From positions 23,138,419 through 23,202,418 of the forward strand of contig NC_052480.1 in assembly GCF_009730915.1 (NCBI RefSeq): DNA of 64,000 bases. The letters run 5' to 3'. Below the pieces are notes generated by a model. It saw only the letters and a program-made list of their open reading frames with translations, did no database searches and was not told where the DNA came from. Made by a program: the position numbers and the translations under genes. Positions 11,555 through 24,500 of this stretch are shown in pieces (within the stretch, counting starts at the first letter, position 1; each line of letters begins with the position of its first letter). This DNA comes from Dioscorea cayenensis subsp. rotundata (Eukaryota; Streptophyta; Magnoliopsida; Dioscoreales; Dioscoreaceae).

Positions 11555-13459
11555 TCACCGAGTCTTGGTTTTTCTCTCAGATTGAAACGCTGCATTTATC
11601 TTCTTCCAGCTCCTGATTGCAATGAGAGATGGTATAAGAACCCACCAGCAGTTAGCGCCGATGTAATAGACCCAGTAATAGAAGGGGCTTGTGGAGAAAT
11701 TGTCGCCCTCTAGGAATGCAGTAATGAAATAAACCAAGCATCCGTAGAGCTGGCCGAGACAAATTGCAAGCTGAAGGGTGTAGCTGTAAGCCTTTTTCCT
11801 CGCAATGGCATATCTGACATTCATTGGTTACAAACTTACAATAACTAATAAGAACAAAGATGAAATTCTTGTATAGGTAGATAAAATGTGCTGGTGAAGC
11901 AGATGAATAAGCATGACTCTGTTAATATTTGGTTAAAACTCTTTAAAACTATTTTTAGTTTTGAAAAAGTAGAAGGACACCAAATAAGATTCACCAGAAA
12001 GATGTAAATAAATCCATAAAAGTTCAGTACAACCTTAGAGGGGAATCCCCATAGTTAAGTACATAGACAAGCTGCACATGCATAAGGACATAAGCTCGGA
12101 GTTATAAACACAGTATAGTGTGTTGCTACTGAAACTTCAAAGAAGGAAGATGACCATATACAAACAGGTTGAACATGCATGCAGACATACATAAATACAC
12201 GAGTACAGACTTAAAAACACAGTAGACCATGCTGCCACTGAAACTTGAGAGAAAGGAAGACAATCATACAAGTTGAGCATGCCCACAACACGGACACACA
12301 CAAACTTCAAAGGAAGATGAATATACAACAAGTTAGGCATGCCCACACACACACATGAGCTCGGACTTAAAATCAGAATAGAGTATGTTGCTACTGAAAC
12401 TACAAAGGAAAATGTCTGCGTGGCAAATACTCCGCAATGCTAATTGCTTAGGTAAGTAGTTCTAAAGAAGAATTATACTGCCCCAAATCCATATGCTATT
12501 CAATTGCATGTTATTAACATACAAACATAGAGAAAAAAATTTAGACACATACTAGCTTCAGGCTTATAAACACAATAGAGTGTGTTACTACTGATCCTCC
12601 AAAGAAACAAAGATGATGGTTATTGGCATGCTACTCGTAAATGGTGAATTAAGTATGGCTAACAGAATTTGCATTACATATCCAAATCATAATTACACAT
12701 TTCTTTTTTGACATAAAAAGAGTAGAACATAAACAACAAGCCATTGATTTCAGAAGCAGCAGAGACCCAGAAAGCAAAATAAAACAGTTTACTGTAAAAA
12801 ACTTACATGACGAGAAGACAAGCAGGGCCTTCTATTACAGCAGTAACAGCCTCAACAGTGACCACTGCTGAGTCTCTCCCAGCATATCTAGAGTCACCTT
12901 TACTGTATTCTTTCCCTACAAGAACACACATTTATAATGTTATCAACAATGATCACAACCTGTACAAAAGAAAAACTAGAGAAAGGAAAAGAAAAGACAT
13001 ACAGACTTCAGCCAAGAAAAAAGAGGTTTTTTCCTTGTAAAACTCGGGAGAGAAAGCAAAATAGCCTTCAAGAATCATGTGAGTGAGGCCAGTGAAGGCC
13101 CACCAGCACATCAGCAATCGATCAAGCTTCGATATCTTGTGAAATCTCCCTGAGAACCAACACAAGAGGCAAAAAGTTGTCAACTTTGAGAGCGAATCAC
13201 ACAGGAACAAACACAAATGAACTTTCTCTTTCGTTGCGGAATTTCAACAAACACTTGGAGTGCATATAGAATTTTCCAAAGAATTAATTAAAAAAAAAAA
13301 GGAGGAGAAAAGACCTGAGATGAACCAGATGAGGACAACGAGAAGGAGGGAAGAGCCGAGGAAGGGCGTGACGATCTCCGACTGGGAGAGGAAGCAAGGA
13401 ACATAGCCGGGAAGATGAAGGTCTCTTGGGACGTAAGGGTGCTGCACCTGGTTCGCCAT
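11555..13459 (-). CDS. HYD1: 3-beta-hydroxysteroid delta8-delta7 isomerase (EBP family)
   Basis: Four minus-strand exons, 13315-13459, 13003-13149, 12807-12915 and 11555-11813, make a 219-aa protein, matching plant HYDRA1 in length. The start [20 protein letters not shown] is typical of the family. Four membrane segments can be read: [16 protein letters not shown], the [16 protein letters not shown] region, a helix through [19 protein letters not shown], and [19 protein letters not shown]. The conserved acidic and His residues of EBP enzymes are present (HMILEGYF, and [10 protein letters not shown]). The enzyme moves the ring-B double bond from C8 to C7 in sterol synthesis at the endoplasmic reticulum, and plant mutants have embryo and cell-wall defects. 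The lysine- and arginine-rich tail suits ER retention. It is transcribed in the same direction as SNM1 downstream, but no functional link is known. Confidence 0.95.
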
Positions 13460-13859
13460 TGCTCTGAGCTGCGACTGGCCTCTCCCACTCCAGTCTCCAA
13501 TGACTCCACTGCACACACAGTGCCTGCCCCTCGTTATTTATTATTATTATTATTATATTACCAAAACCAGACAAGGCATCACGTGCTGCTTCTTGGAATT
13601 AGATCTCTGCAGAGATTTGATTTGGTTTTTTTCTTGCTTCACAGCAGACAATCCTTTCCGCACCATGTGGGGAAGCAGGAAGTGGGAAAATTGCAATGCT
13701 TCCGGATGCACTTACTTACTTGGGATAAAAATCATTGATTACATATTCTTTTTCCTTTGTTTAGATGTTATTTTATATATATAATCAGTGAAAGTAGGGG
13801 AAATTTATTATTTTTATAAAAAAATATGTCGTTCTTTTCACATTCGGGGAAATACCCAT

Positions 13860-14345
13860 TACTAATCGTTAAATTTACATTTTTACCCAAATTAATTAAA
13901 TTAAATTAATTAATTAAATTAATTAAGTAATTAATTGTATTAACTTAATTAATAAAATAATTAATTAACTTAATTAGCTCAATTAATTAAGTTAATAAAA
14001 TAATTAATTGTGTTAATTTAACTAATTAAATAATTAATTAACTTAATTAATTCAGTTAATAAAATAATTGATTAAATTAATTAATAAAATAAGTAATTAT
14101 GTTAACTTAATTAATTCAGTTAATAAAATAATTAATTAACTTAATTAATTAATTAAGTTAATAAAACAATTAATTGTTAACTTGATTAATTAAATAATCA
14201 ATTAAGTTAATTAATTTAATAAAATAATTGATTAATTGAATTAATAAAATAATTAATTAACTTAATTATTTAATTAACTTAATCAATTAAGTTAACAAAA
14301 TAATTATTTGTATTAATAAAATAATTAATTAATTTAATTAATTCT
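13860..14345. repeat. Low-complexity TTAATTAA tandem tract
   Basis: About 480 bp composed almost wholly of degenerate permutations of aattaattaagttaataaaat. Units are irregular, so it reads as a decayed AT minisatellite, not a clean microsatellite. Many TTAATTAA palindromes allow hairpins. Confidence 0.8.
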
Positions 14346-14397
14346 TAATTGTTATTTTCATTCCTATCTCCTTCCCATTACCCCCATTCTTATCATC

Positions 14398-14449
14398 ATT
14401 CCTATTCTGTCATCCAAACACACACACGTTTGAATGACAGAATGGGAAT
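14398..14449. repeat. Inverted repeat with CA loop, possible abutting MITE ends
   Basis: Arms 14398-14419 and 14428-14449 pair over about 22 bases with roughly two mismatches around an ACACACAC loop. Outward, both sides continue as CCATTACCCCC-like and GGGAATGGGGATGGGAATGG-like sequence. A similar CCATTACCC...CCAAAC end occurs near 15078-15103. This suggests one or two small TIR elements meeting head to tail, the right one perhaps 14428-15103. Family not assigned. Confidence 0.45.
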
Positions 14450-15103
14450 GGGGATGGGAATGGGGATGAAAACTTTATAAAAAAAATAGGAATGAAAACT
14501 TAAGAGAGGGGATGGCAATAAAAACTTTGTTTGGTTGGAGGGGAATGTAAAAATTTAGAAAAAAAAATATATGAGAAGATTACCATTATATCCTTAGTCT
14601 AAAAATAATATTTATATATGATATATGGGTTTATTTTTAATATTTAAATTAGCTATAGACATTATAATTATGTATTAAATTATGTAATTATCATTCAATT
14701 TAATTATTATAATTAAATATTTAAAATATTATTTAATTAAAATTAATTATTTAAGTTAATAAGATTTTTCTATACATAATATCATGAAATATTATTAATA
14801 AAACTATTTATTTTAATTATTTAAATATCATTATTTATGTTAATTCGATCTAATTATTATAATTAAATATTTAAAATATTATTTAATTAAAATTATTTAT
14901 TTTAATTATTTAAATATCATTGTTTATTCTATTTTAATTAATTATATAATTTTGTGTCTTGTATTTGAAATAAATATATATTTAATATCAGTATTATCTA
15001 TTTATTACATATTAATTACTTTAATATTAATATTATATATGTATAGGGAAGGGTAAAATGGGTATTTCATATCCATTACCCTCTCTCTCTCTCTCCCAAA
15101 CAT

Positions 15104-16749
15104 GGGTGGATGTGCATTGGAATAAACAATGGTTCCACGTAATGCCATCCAAATGGATTATAAGATTTCTGATATTTATTAGTAAAAAACATGAGAATGA
15201 AATAAAATGATTTATGTGTTTAATGAAGTTTTATTAGTTAAAAAAATTTTAGAAGTGAAAAAAAAATAAGTTTTTTAAAATTTGCTAATTTTCCTCATTT
15301 TAGTAAAAAGAATATAGGAGTGAGCGTACTTCAAAATCCATTTCATTGAGAAATAAAAAAGTATCACTTCTTTTTTCCCACTTCAATACAAATAAATACT
15401 AAAAATTGGGAAAAATCAAACTAACTTCTTACATTTTCTCTGAAATGAACACCCCTATATGCTAAGTGTATCTAATAGTTTAGTCATTCAGTTGTTTGAT
15501 GTTCATATCACCTTATTAATTTTTTTAAAACTATTTTTCATCATACTATACTCCATAATGATTATAGCATGATATGGATTCTCATTAACTCTTTAAACTC
15601 TTATTCAGTAAATTAATATCCACAATAATTAATATAGATCCACAGTTGGTTTGTGTAATTGAAATAATAATAATATATTAATTTCTAAATACTTAAAAAT
15701 TTTACTTCGCCGAAATTTTTTTTAATATTAAAACAATAAAATTATTAATACGTATATATATTTAATAATTAAATTTTATTAAATTGTTGTGTAGTGCTAA
15801 TCCCCCTGTTCATCACAGTCCTTGTCTTTAAAATAGTTCGTTTTCAACATGTGAAAACAGAAAAATCATCCACTATTATTAAAAATAAAATATAACTAAA
15901 TTAGTTAATTATTTGATAGAGAAATTCCACAATTCATTGGATCTGTTACAATTTCTGAATTTTTTGAAAAATAATAAATAACAAATACTCAGAATATTAC
16001 ATTTTCTTTGTATTTCTGCAGAGAATCTTGACATTTGAGTTCACATAACCACTCAAATCTTGTTCTGATAAATCATGACTATGCGTTTGTTTATTCGATA
16101 ACTTGAATATATAAAACTCTGAAATTATAAAATGCTTTTATATTACTCATTTTGTTGTTTTTTTTATGATTAACTCTGCAACTGCATGATGAGGCTTTTT
16201 TTAGAATATTATATATAATTATTTAAATAGATAAATTTTAAAAAAATTACACAATTAAGCAAAACGGTAACATGTTTATGTTTTTTCATGTTTCGCACAT
16301 AAACGGTAAAAACATTTTAACTTTTTTTTTTTTTAAATGCGCATGATGTGCTTAAATGCACATGGTGCTCATTAAGTGGGGGACCAGCCTCTGTTAACTT
16401 TCAATAAAGAGACTGCAACAAGTTGACTATTTGACCAATAATTTTGATTTTTCTAATAAATTAATCATCTGACATATATTAAATATGGCGAGAAAATAGA
16501 TCATAATAACTGAAAAAAAAAAAAAACAGATATCAGACCAATAATTTATTTATATTTATTGTTACATTTTATCACTTACATTTTGTTAAAATAATTAAAA
16601 ACTGTTACAATATATTTGTATAGTTCCTCCTGCATTTAAGAACAAGAACTTCTCAAATCAATCCGAATTTATTGATAGATAGAGCATAAAAAGACATCTT
16701 CCCAAAATTTAATTTAAAAAAAAAAAAATCATATATATGAATCACCAAA
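15104..16749. other. AT-rich spacer
   Basis: AT-rich sequence downstream of the repeat field, reaching the 3' flank of the first DUF761 gene. I see no gene, RNA or clear repeat boundary. Confidence 0.4.
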
Positions 16750-17250
16750 TCATGTTAGAATAATGTCCTGATCAGACTCCAACTCTTGATACTCTAACAA
16801 TTGAACACTGCATTGAGCTCTCAATTGTTCATAAAACTTGTTAATGAACTTCTCTGCGGCAGCATCCACATCTTCTAATGAATCATTCATGCACTCTAAT
16901 TTTGATGGTGTCTCTGGTTCTTCTTGGAGACTACTTGAAGTTGCAATGTTGCATGGCAAATAATTATGACTGTGACTGTGTTTCCTATTTGTTTTGGGGA
17001 AGAAGATAGGAATGGCAGGGCTGTTGCTGCATGAGAACTCATATTCATGCAGACAGAAGCCGGCTGTGACCTTGTCGCAGCTCCGGCGGTGGTTGTGGTG
17101 GTGAAACATTGGTCTCCATTTCTTCACCATGAGGCTTATGTCCAAAATAAGCCTTCTCTTAGATATAAGCCTTTTCCTCATGATGTTCATGCTTATCTGA
17201 AGATGACTCCATAATTTTCTAGCATAATTAGGTGATGATTGGAGGTCCAT
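16750..17250 (-). CDS. DUF761 (cotton-fibre-expressed-like) protein
   Basis: Single-exon 166-aa frame. The first true ATG on this strand is at 17250 (MDLQSSPNYARKLW). The N-terminal third is basic and hydrophobic (KLWSHLQISMNIMRKRLISKRR...ILDISLMVKKW), followed by a His-rich stretch (HHHNHRRS). The C-terminus carries the DUF761 signature DVDAAAEKFINKFYEQLRAQ near residues 127-146. The family is plant-specific, small and of unsettled biochemical role; some members are stress- or fibre-induced. A TA repeat sits about 55-75 bp upstream of the start and may act as the TATA region. It faces a second DUF761 gene 1.5 kb away, which suggests an old duplication or shared regulation. Confidence 0.8.
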   Translation of the reverse strand: MDLQSSPNYARKLWSHLQISMNIMRKRLISKRRLILDISLMVKKWRPMFHHHNHRRSCDKVTAGFCLHEYEFSCSNSPAIPIFFPKTNRKHSHSHNYLPCNIATSSSLQEEPETPSKLECMNDSLEDVDAAAEKFINKFYEQLRAQCSVQLLEYQELESDQDIILT

Positions 17251-18755
17251 TGCATGCAAGGGTTGTTTCAGATTTGATAATGAGTATTGCCATTGCCTTG
17301 TCGATGTATATATATATATATATATGTAAAGGTTTATGAGATTGAGAATGAGTGTTGGTGTGACAAAAGAATATGGAAATTAAGAGTTGCAAGTTTGAAC
17401 ACATGGAAATTCAGTAAAGTTAAATCACTAAATCTTTGTTTTGATTTTATCTTCATATGCTGCTTTTGGTTTTGTTCTTGTATTGTTCACGTGAACATTG
17501 ATTTCAAGATGCCAATTTCTTTAGATTTTTAGGCAAGTTGGGTGGCAAGACAAGCATCTTCAGAAAAGTTTTTTAAAGTTTCAGAAATTGATACTTTAAT
17601 GATCACTAAGGTTTAAAAAGAATTTGACTCTATATATAAATATATATATATATATCTCCTTTTTTGCTTTGGTTAATCCAAAGGCTTGTTTTGAATACTT
17701 AATGAGGTTGATTTCCCCCACAATAAGAGCTTCCGTGATAAATAAAAATGGTTTAAAATGCAAAACTTAAATATAACAAAAAGACTAGCTAATATTAGAT
17801 TTTGAAGGCTAAATGGCTTAGTCTGAAGAGCAATATCCTTTCATAATGCAAACCATATGATAATTGTAATCTTTATAAGTGATGTCCCACAAAATTAAAC
17901 TGAAAAGAAAAAGGATTGGAAGACAAAACTAAATCTCTGGTGTACCATCAATGCTGCATGATCAAATGGTTTTTAGTTTGTTCTAAGATATTTTTAGACA
18001 AAAAGCACTCATCAGTACATCTGATAGATCATTACACATCTTCTGTTTTTTTTTCCTTAAACTGTAGTTAGTCGCAGCAATCAACCATGGTTGAGTTAAA
18101 GCAAGCTAAACTTCATTCATATATAAATTATCAGAGGCTAAATATTAAATAATTGGACTTGAAAATTTCTAAAGATCTCCTCAAAGACTTAATGGGAAAG
18201 AAATGCAGGAAAGAGCATCTAAACTTTACAGCCCATGAACATTAAACAATGTACAGTGACATGCATAAAGATTATTGAAACTCTTGCTTTACCAGGATAA
18301 CTGGTTTCTCTGAACCATCTAAACCCATAGTTATATATTTTCAATTAAACTTTTACATTACATACCAACCAATGCTAAAATAATAATCATAATGCAAAAG
18401 AAGGTCTGGTACACCCTTGTGCTATAAGAAATCAAAGAAAACAAAGCGTGTCAGCCACTGTTAAGTAGACAAGTGTAATCCTCCAAATGCTTTATTGCTT
18501 TAGTTTCTTTTTCTATAGCTTTGTGCTTTTGCTTTTGTTGCATTTTCCTTAGTGCCCACTCTTCCTTCACCACTCTTTGATTAAGTTCATATGGCTATAA
18601 ATACTCATCAAGCACAACTGGAAGCTCTCCATGTCAAAACAACCACTTCTCTGCTTCTTATTGCAAGCTGATTACTTTCATGCAAATACATCATCTCAAC
18701 TCCCTCATAAACCTTCTTGAGCTTAATTAGTAGTGGCAATACTAGAGTTTCAAAG
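17251..18755. other. Divergent promoter region of the DUF761 pair
   Basis: 1.5 kb between two head-to-head DUF761 starts. It holds TA repeats at about 17306-17325 and 17640-17655. A TATAAATA box at 18596-18603 is well placed for the plus-strand gene. Its lower-complexity centre has no open frame I trust. Confidence 0.5.
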
Positions 18756-19364
18756 ATGAAGAACAAGGCTTCTACTTTTCTGAAAGAAATGTTCTCAGCC
18801 ATTGTAGCTGTTGTTAAAGCTAAGTCTATGGCAGTGAAGAGCAAAACTAGTGCTATGAAGAACAGGCTCATCATCTTTGGCCTTCTTCGCAACAAGAGGG
18901 TCCTCATGAGTGCAATCTCTCGCAAGATACACGCGTTAATTGCTCAGGAGAAGGATGGAGAAAATGGCACTGGCTCTGCTGAAGAGTACAACAAGGCACT
19001 AGTGTTGTACAATACTGCAAAGAATGAAGCTCCACCAAACAACACCAGGACTGAGGCCCTGGAGTTAATGGGAGATGAAGACGAAGAAGAAGATGGTGAT
19101 GGCGATGGTGATGATTCGTATCCTGACTTGAGACACTCCCTCTTTGACTTGGAGGATGAAGAAGATGATGATGGGCTTGACAATGGAACAGGATCAGTGA
19201 TCGATATTGTTCGTAACTCCAAAGAAGATGCTTCAAACTTCAGGCTGGAGGATGAGATTGACAATGTTGCTGACTTGTTTATAAAGAGGTTTCACAAGCA
19301 GATGAAGATGCAGAAATTGGAGTCCTTCAAGAGGTACAGAGAGATGCTTGAAAGGGGTCTGTAA
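18756..19364 (+). CDS. DUF761 domain protein with acidic middle
   Basis: Single-exon 202-aa frame starting at ATG 18756 (MKNKASTFLKEMFSAIV) with A at -3. Upstream in-frame codons lack an ATG. The N-terminus is a basic amphipathic/hydrophobic stretch (STFLKEMFSAIVAVVKAK, then NRLIIFGLLRNKRVLMSAIS). The centre has two strongly acidic runs (GDEDEEEDGDGDGDD and LEDEEDDDG). The C-terminal DUF761 motif reads DEIDNVADLFIKRFHKQMKM followed by QKLESFKRYREML. Function is unknown. Membrane or vesicle association of the N-terminus is only inferred from hydrophobicity. A TATAAATA box lies about 155 bp upstream. The gene is divergent from the smaller paralogue at 16750-17250. Confidence 0.85.
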   Translation: MKNKASTFLKEMFSAIVAVVKAKSMAVKSKTSAMKNRLIIFGLLRNKRVLMSAISRKIHALIAQEKDGENGTGSAEEYNKALVLYNTAKNEAPPNNTRTEALELMGDEDEEEDGDGDGDDSYPDLRHSLFDLEDEEDDDGLDNGTGSVIDIVRNSKEDASNFRLEDEIDNVADLFIKRFHKQMKMQKLESFKRYREMLERGL

Positions 19365-20576
19365 AAGATGATGCTATTAGAATGGTCCATCTGGTCCTGC
19401 TTTTGGTTTGGCTTTTTAAGCAAGACCTCAACTTTTAAAGAGGAAGCAAAGATGAAGATCCTGATGGATGCTTGGCTGAAGCTTACTTTGAAACTAATGC
19501 AAAAATCTAAATCATAGGTTTACACTGTTTAATAGAGAGAGAAGTAAAACTTGTTTAACATAAGCAGCACATCACAAAGTTTCAGAGGAATGTGTATTTG
19601 CTGAATAATTCAACTAAATGTATGATCTTTCAATAAAAATATATTGTGGAGTTGTGTTTAATATGTTCAGACAGCACTAAGACGTATCGGCAAATCATCA
19701 AGCAAATAATTCAGCAAATTATTTTCTAGTATGATCACAATGGCCAAATAATCTTAGCAGAATAACAAAACTCTGATCCTAAGGGGGTAAAACAACCAAT
19801 TTTAATTTATGTTTGCAAGGAGAATAACAGTGTGGATCAATTCCTGATACCAAAGGCTAGTTCTTTTTAAAAAGTGAACTTTACTCTAATCAGTCAACTA
19901 AATAATTGGAGTCACATTTCGTGTGGCACTAAAAAGCCAGTGATCTTCTTTTCACTTTGCAAACAAAAGGAGGACTCATATTCTAACTTTCCGCCTTAAA
20001 GGTGGATTTGCAATCACCACGTTCGGTTGTTCACAATCAAGTCACCATTTTCACAAATAAATTGCATGGGAAAATGATGGCATCTCAAGCTTTCAATCAA
20101 GGGACACATTCTTTTCTACATGAAGTCACTATGGTCCATGAGCTGATTGTTAGGGTGTTTTTCTGTCACTATAAATGCCATAAAATAAAATCAGATATTC
20201 TCTAAAGAGATAAAAATCATAATTAGAAAGGATAATCCAACTGTTAGAACCAAAAGATGTGATTATATATATTTCTGTAGTAGAGTGAATTGCAGTACAA
20301 ATCCATATTCAACTAGATGTATGTATTCATTACGTCCACAGAGAAATACAGATTTGGAAAATTTTGATGAAGAAAACTTACATAGTGCAATGCAGAAGTT
20401 GTTTCTTCCGTCTTTAAATCTTTACATGGAAGCCAACATACCACGCTCACTATTTCAGGAGAAGTTGAAATCAGCAGAGTAGATTTATATTATTACTCTC
20501 ATAGAAGGAGAATGAAATATGAATTACTATAGATCCACCAGGCTTCACAAGGAAAGGGAATTCTAGGAAATAGGAT
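19365..20576. other. Convergent 3' flanks
   Basis: AT-rich spacer between the stop of the DUF761 gene and the stop of the minus-strand coiled-coil gene. It should hold both 3' untranslated regions. Short frames are present but none is convincing. Confidence 0.4.
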
Positions 20577-23451
20577 TCACTGGACAGGAGCCATTGGCAA
20601 GTGAGGATGACTGTTCTCCTGGTTGCTTCCTCCCAAACTGACCTTCGATTCACCTTCTCTTATTGCTCTCACCATCTCAGAAATCTTTGTGCCTCCATCA
20701 CCAATTTCATCATCCATTTCTTGCACACGTTGTGTCCTATGCCACTGTCGGGTTGGACTTGGTAAACCGAGCACCATGGAATTTCTAGAACCAGCTAACA
20801 TACGGTCTCGGAGATTCTTCACTGAGATGTACCTTTCTGCATCTTCATCAAGTTTCTCATCCCGATAGTTCAGGAAATCACTGCTATAAAGTTGTCTATC
20901 TTCTTCCAATTCATCATCCAAATATTGTGTGCTTTTGTCAAGGTTCATGTCCTTATTTACAGAAAATCTCCTCCTTGATCCTTTCTCATAGTTTATGCTA
21001 ATTACCTCATCCTGTCTTTCAACCGAACCTGACTTCATCCCATCAGTAACACCGTCAGTAGCGTAGCTCCAACTATAGGTTTTATTATTGTTGTCCATAT
21101 TCAGTTCTATTGAATGCAAATCACTGTCTGTTGAGTCCATCTCATCATCTTCATTTACATGCTCTCCTCGATTGTGCACCTCTCGCCCATCCTTCTGTTC
21201 ATAGATATTTAGATCAGCAGTCTTTCGAATTTTGCTTGGATGAATTGGTTTCTTTTGAGCGTCAGTGTCCAATATACCTTCAATACCAGCATTTCTATCT
21301 TTAGGCTCTTCAGTTCTTTTAGCACTCAAAAAAGCTTCAAGCTCATTCCTCAGTTGATCAACAGCTGCATTTTTCTCCTCAAATTGGAACTTGGCTTCTG
21401 AGAGCTTCATTTGAACTCTTTCCTCACGCCACATATCAGCAAGCTGAAGCATGTCCCTCTCCCTTTCCAGTTCTTCTCGGACCTTTTCAGACTGCAGCTT
21501 CATCTCTTCAACCTCAGCCTTGTCCTCTCCAATGCCCCTAACTAAGTCAGTGCAGAATTGTTCAATCATCTCTCTCGTTCTTCTCTCATTGTCAAGTTCT
21601 CTGAGTATTTTTGACAAGAAGGTCTTTGTCTTTGCTACTTCCAAACCTAACTTTTGGTTAAGCCTGCCTCCTCTTCTCCTCATCTTCTTTTCTGACTCGA
21701 GCTCTCCCACTATTGAGTTTAGAGCAGCCCTGATCCTCTCTTGCTCTTTGCTCTTCCATGATAACTTCTCTTCCAGGAGCTGCTTCTTGATATATTTGAT
21801 TTCATCCCACTCAGATCTCTGTTCTCGTAGAAGTTGGTCAACCTGAAGGAGGGCCCGATCAAGCTCACAACGAAGGGCCGAAACTAGAGGAATGCTCGAC
21901 GAATGCTGCCCCTCGAGCCCCCACAGATGGTTCAGTGATTTCAAGAGCTCCTTGGCTGTTGCCAGACCACTACCGAGATCCTTTAAGCAGTTCTTCGTTC
22001 TTTTAATTGAACTTGTTGGAGTGAAGTCCTGAGAGTGTGCTTCAATCTTCAAAGTCAATAAACCAAATGGATCAGAAAAATATACAGAATGAATTGCTGT
22101 TGCTACTTAAGTACAATAAGTGTATGGAAAACTGATAACAATAAAAACAATGAATAACCAAATTTCTTCAATTCAGGACTAAAACACAAAATGGAATCTT
22201 GGCAAAACGTCATTTACAATCAGCATGTTCCAACTTATCAACTCAATATTTAGTGAATAACAGGGCTAATTCATCTGAGTTGTTCCAAAGAATAAAACAG
22301 TAATCATTAATTGTTACAAACTACCAAATTAGGTCACCCTTTCATATCATTCTACAATGAAAAAAAAATGGTCAACATGGACAGACAAGATTACTGGCTA
22401 CATATTGTTGAAGAATAAAATCGAATCAGATGATCTATCCAGATCAAACACTAAACATTTGAAACTTCCATTTTGATACAGATGCTTCAAGAACAGCAAA
22501 AAAATGACCACTGCAGTCACTGCCTGCCAAAAAACTGCCAATTTAGAAAGATATGAGATGATAACCTGCATGCGGAGTACACCAGGTAGACAACATTTTT
22601 ATTTTTATTTATTTATTTATTATTATTTTTTAATTTTGCAGAATCAAAAGTTCAGGCAAATTTGATGGCAAAATCATCAATAGTAGATATCAGGAAGACT
22701 GACAACACTATATAGAAAACAGCAGGGATAGAACTCACAATCTAAATATGAATAGGTGAGCAGGAAACCGAATGGAGCTTGCTTACCTCCATTAGACTAG
22801 CATCATTGAGAAATTCTAAAGCCCTTGTGTTGTGATTATTACGCCGAGACCTCCGAGTATCCACCAAAATCCTGTTACTACTTGATTTCTCCGACAGCTA
22901 CAATATCATCAACCAAATAAAATCACTGTATAAGTGATAAATAGAAACCACTGGAAACAAAATACTCATTTCACTTGAAATCAGATACTCACCCCCGAGA
23001 CAGGGCTATGGGATGGATCAGACAGATGTGGAGGGAGAGATTCAGGCAGGACAGACTTTACCATCCTGCCTTTCCCTCTAATCTCCTTCCTAGATCTTTT
23101 CTCTTGAATACCTACAACCATATGGGGTGAAGGGATCTTGTTCATCTCCCAGAGAGCATTGGCAAGCTTTCGAGCAGTTACCGAGTCTTGGCCAGCTCTA
23201 ACACCAATTTTCAATGGCTGGCATCGAGATGATTCAGAGAAGCTCATCCTTGAAGATGGTGATGCAGCATTCATCTTCCAAGTTGGTACAGGGGTTGTCG
23301 AACCACCCCTTTTATGAACCAATATTGCCTTCTTGAATCTATAATTTGGTAAGACTGATGACGATGAAGATGTTGAGGAGCATCCACGCTTTCGGATCTT
23401 GCAAGCTTTGCCACTGATGAATCCATCAGCACTTGGGCTGTGCCTTGGCAT
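20577..23451 (-). CDS. Coiled-coil protein of the At5g41620 / BRANCHLESS TRICHOME-like family
   Basis: Three minus-strand exons, 22993-23451, 22787-22897 and 20577-22046, make 679 aa with closed phases. The N-terminus is basic and Ser-rich with the family signature SVTARKLANALWEMNKIPSP near residues 106-125. The middle, about residues 240-430, is a long charged coiled coil rich in Glu, Lys and Arg (KAEVEEMKLQSEKVREELER and flanks). The C-terminal half is acidic and polar and looks disordered, with a conserved-looking end (DGGTKISEMVRAIREGESKV). Relatives are annotated as USO1-like or intracellular-transport-like. BRANCHLESS TRICHOME relatives affect trichome branching and cell shape. The exact role here is unknown. 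Exon 3 uses a weak acceptor (TTTGAAG). A long upstream leader probably includes a (GA)n run near 24430-24457 and an intron. Confidence 0.85.
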
Positions 23452-24426
23452 TCTGAGCTGGGTTTATAGAACAAACTGGCAATAAGAAAGGCTGTGTCTT
23501 TGGCAAATGGATGATCTCTAACAACCAAAATTATATAGTTAGGCACCAAACTATTCGGTGAAAGAAAAGACTGAATTTGGAACATAGAATATCTAAGAAC
23601 TGATCTTCCAAAAAGAAGAATGTCATGGCTGATTGGATGTGAAACTGATCCTTAGCATTTGAAATATCTCACATAAATTAGTATATCTCTCTGGTTTCCA
23701 AAGGATATCTATCCAGTTTGAGAAGAAGAAAAAACACAAGGAAAATATAGTTCATCAAAGAATATAGTTTCTAAACAATCTTCTAGATTGAGAAAAAAAA
23801 AAAGACATAAAAATATAGTTTTTTTTTCATATAGAACGAACAAAAAGAGAAGAATGGCCCCGGCGAGCTCCAAAACAATCCGAATTAAATAAAATCTCAG
23901 AAAAGAAACTAAAACTGGCAGACTGAAGCACAGTAGAAGAATCAAAGATAAAAAAGCATACCTATTGATGAGATTGCTCCCCTGAAAGATACCAAAGATG
24001 AGAACTTTTTCACAAAATCTTCTCCCAAACCCTCAAATGGCTACCATCAAAACACTACAGAGCCGCCTATTCCTTCTTATCAGATTCACAGAAGCAAACC
24101 CAAACTCAAATTTTCACATTCACATAGGAATTTCTCCAGAAACATCACCGCAAAACCCATCCAAAAAACAAAATCGAAACTTTTCACCCCCACTCAAAGA
24201 CAAAACCAAATCGAAACTCAATCCCAATCTGAAAATATAGAATGCTTCGATTCCGAACTTTTATATATGTATCCAATTTATCATTGAACCAATAAGAGAT
24301 ACGCTAGAAAAATCCAAACTTTTGCAAAAGTAGAACCTCGTCTTCTTCAAAAGAGCTCAAAAAGCTCAAAGACGATGAAAGAAGGATTGAATACCAACAT
24401 TCCAAGATCTCCATATGCTCTCCTTT

Positions 24427-24463
<37 letters not shown>

Positions 24464-24500
24464 GCGCTGATACTGATGACGTGATAGAGAGAAGGCTTTC
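23452..24500 (-). promoter_or_regulatory. 5' leader and promoter of the coiled-coil gene, with (GA)n tract
   Basis: Upstream of the start codon on the minus strand. A clean CT run with a short CA tail on the plus strand at about 24430-24462 is a GA tract in transcript sense, typical of plant core promoters and leaders. Exact transcript start and leader splicing are not resolved. Confidence 0.45.

Noticed and set aside
10163-13459. Functional coupling of SNM1 and HYD1
   Set aside because: They are adjacent and co-directional but 858 bp apart, from unrelated pathways. Plant gene order rarely implies function.
20285-20482. Short plus-strand frame between DUF761 and the coiled-coil gene
   Set aside because: No family resemblance, in a 3' flank, AT-biased composition. 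Probably chance.
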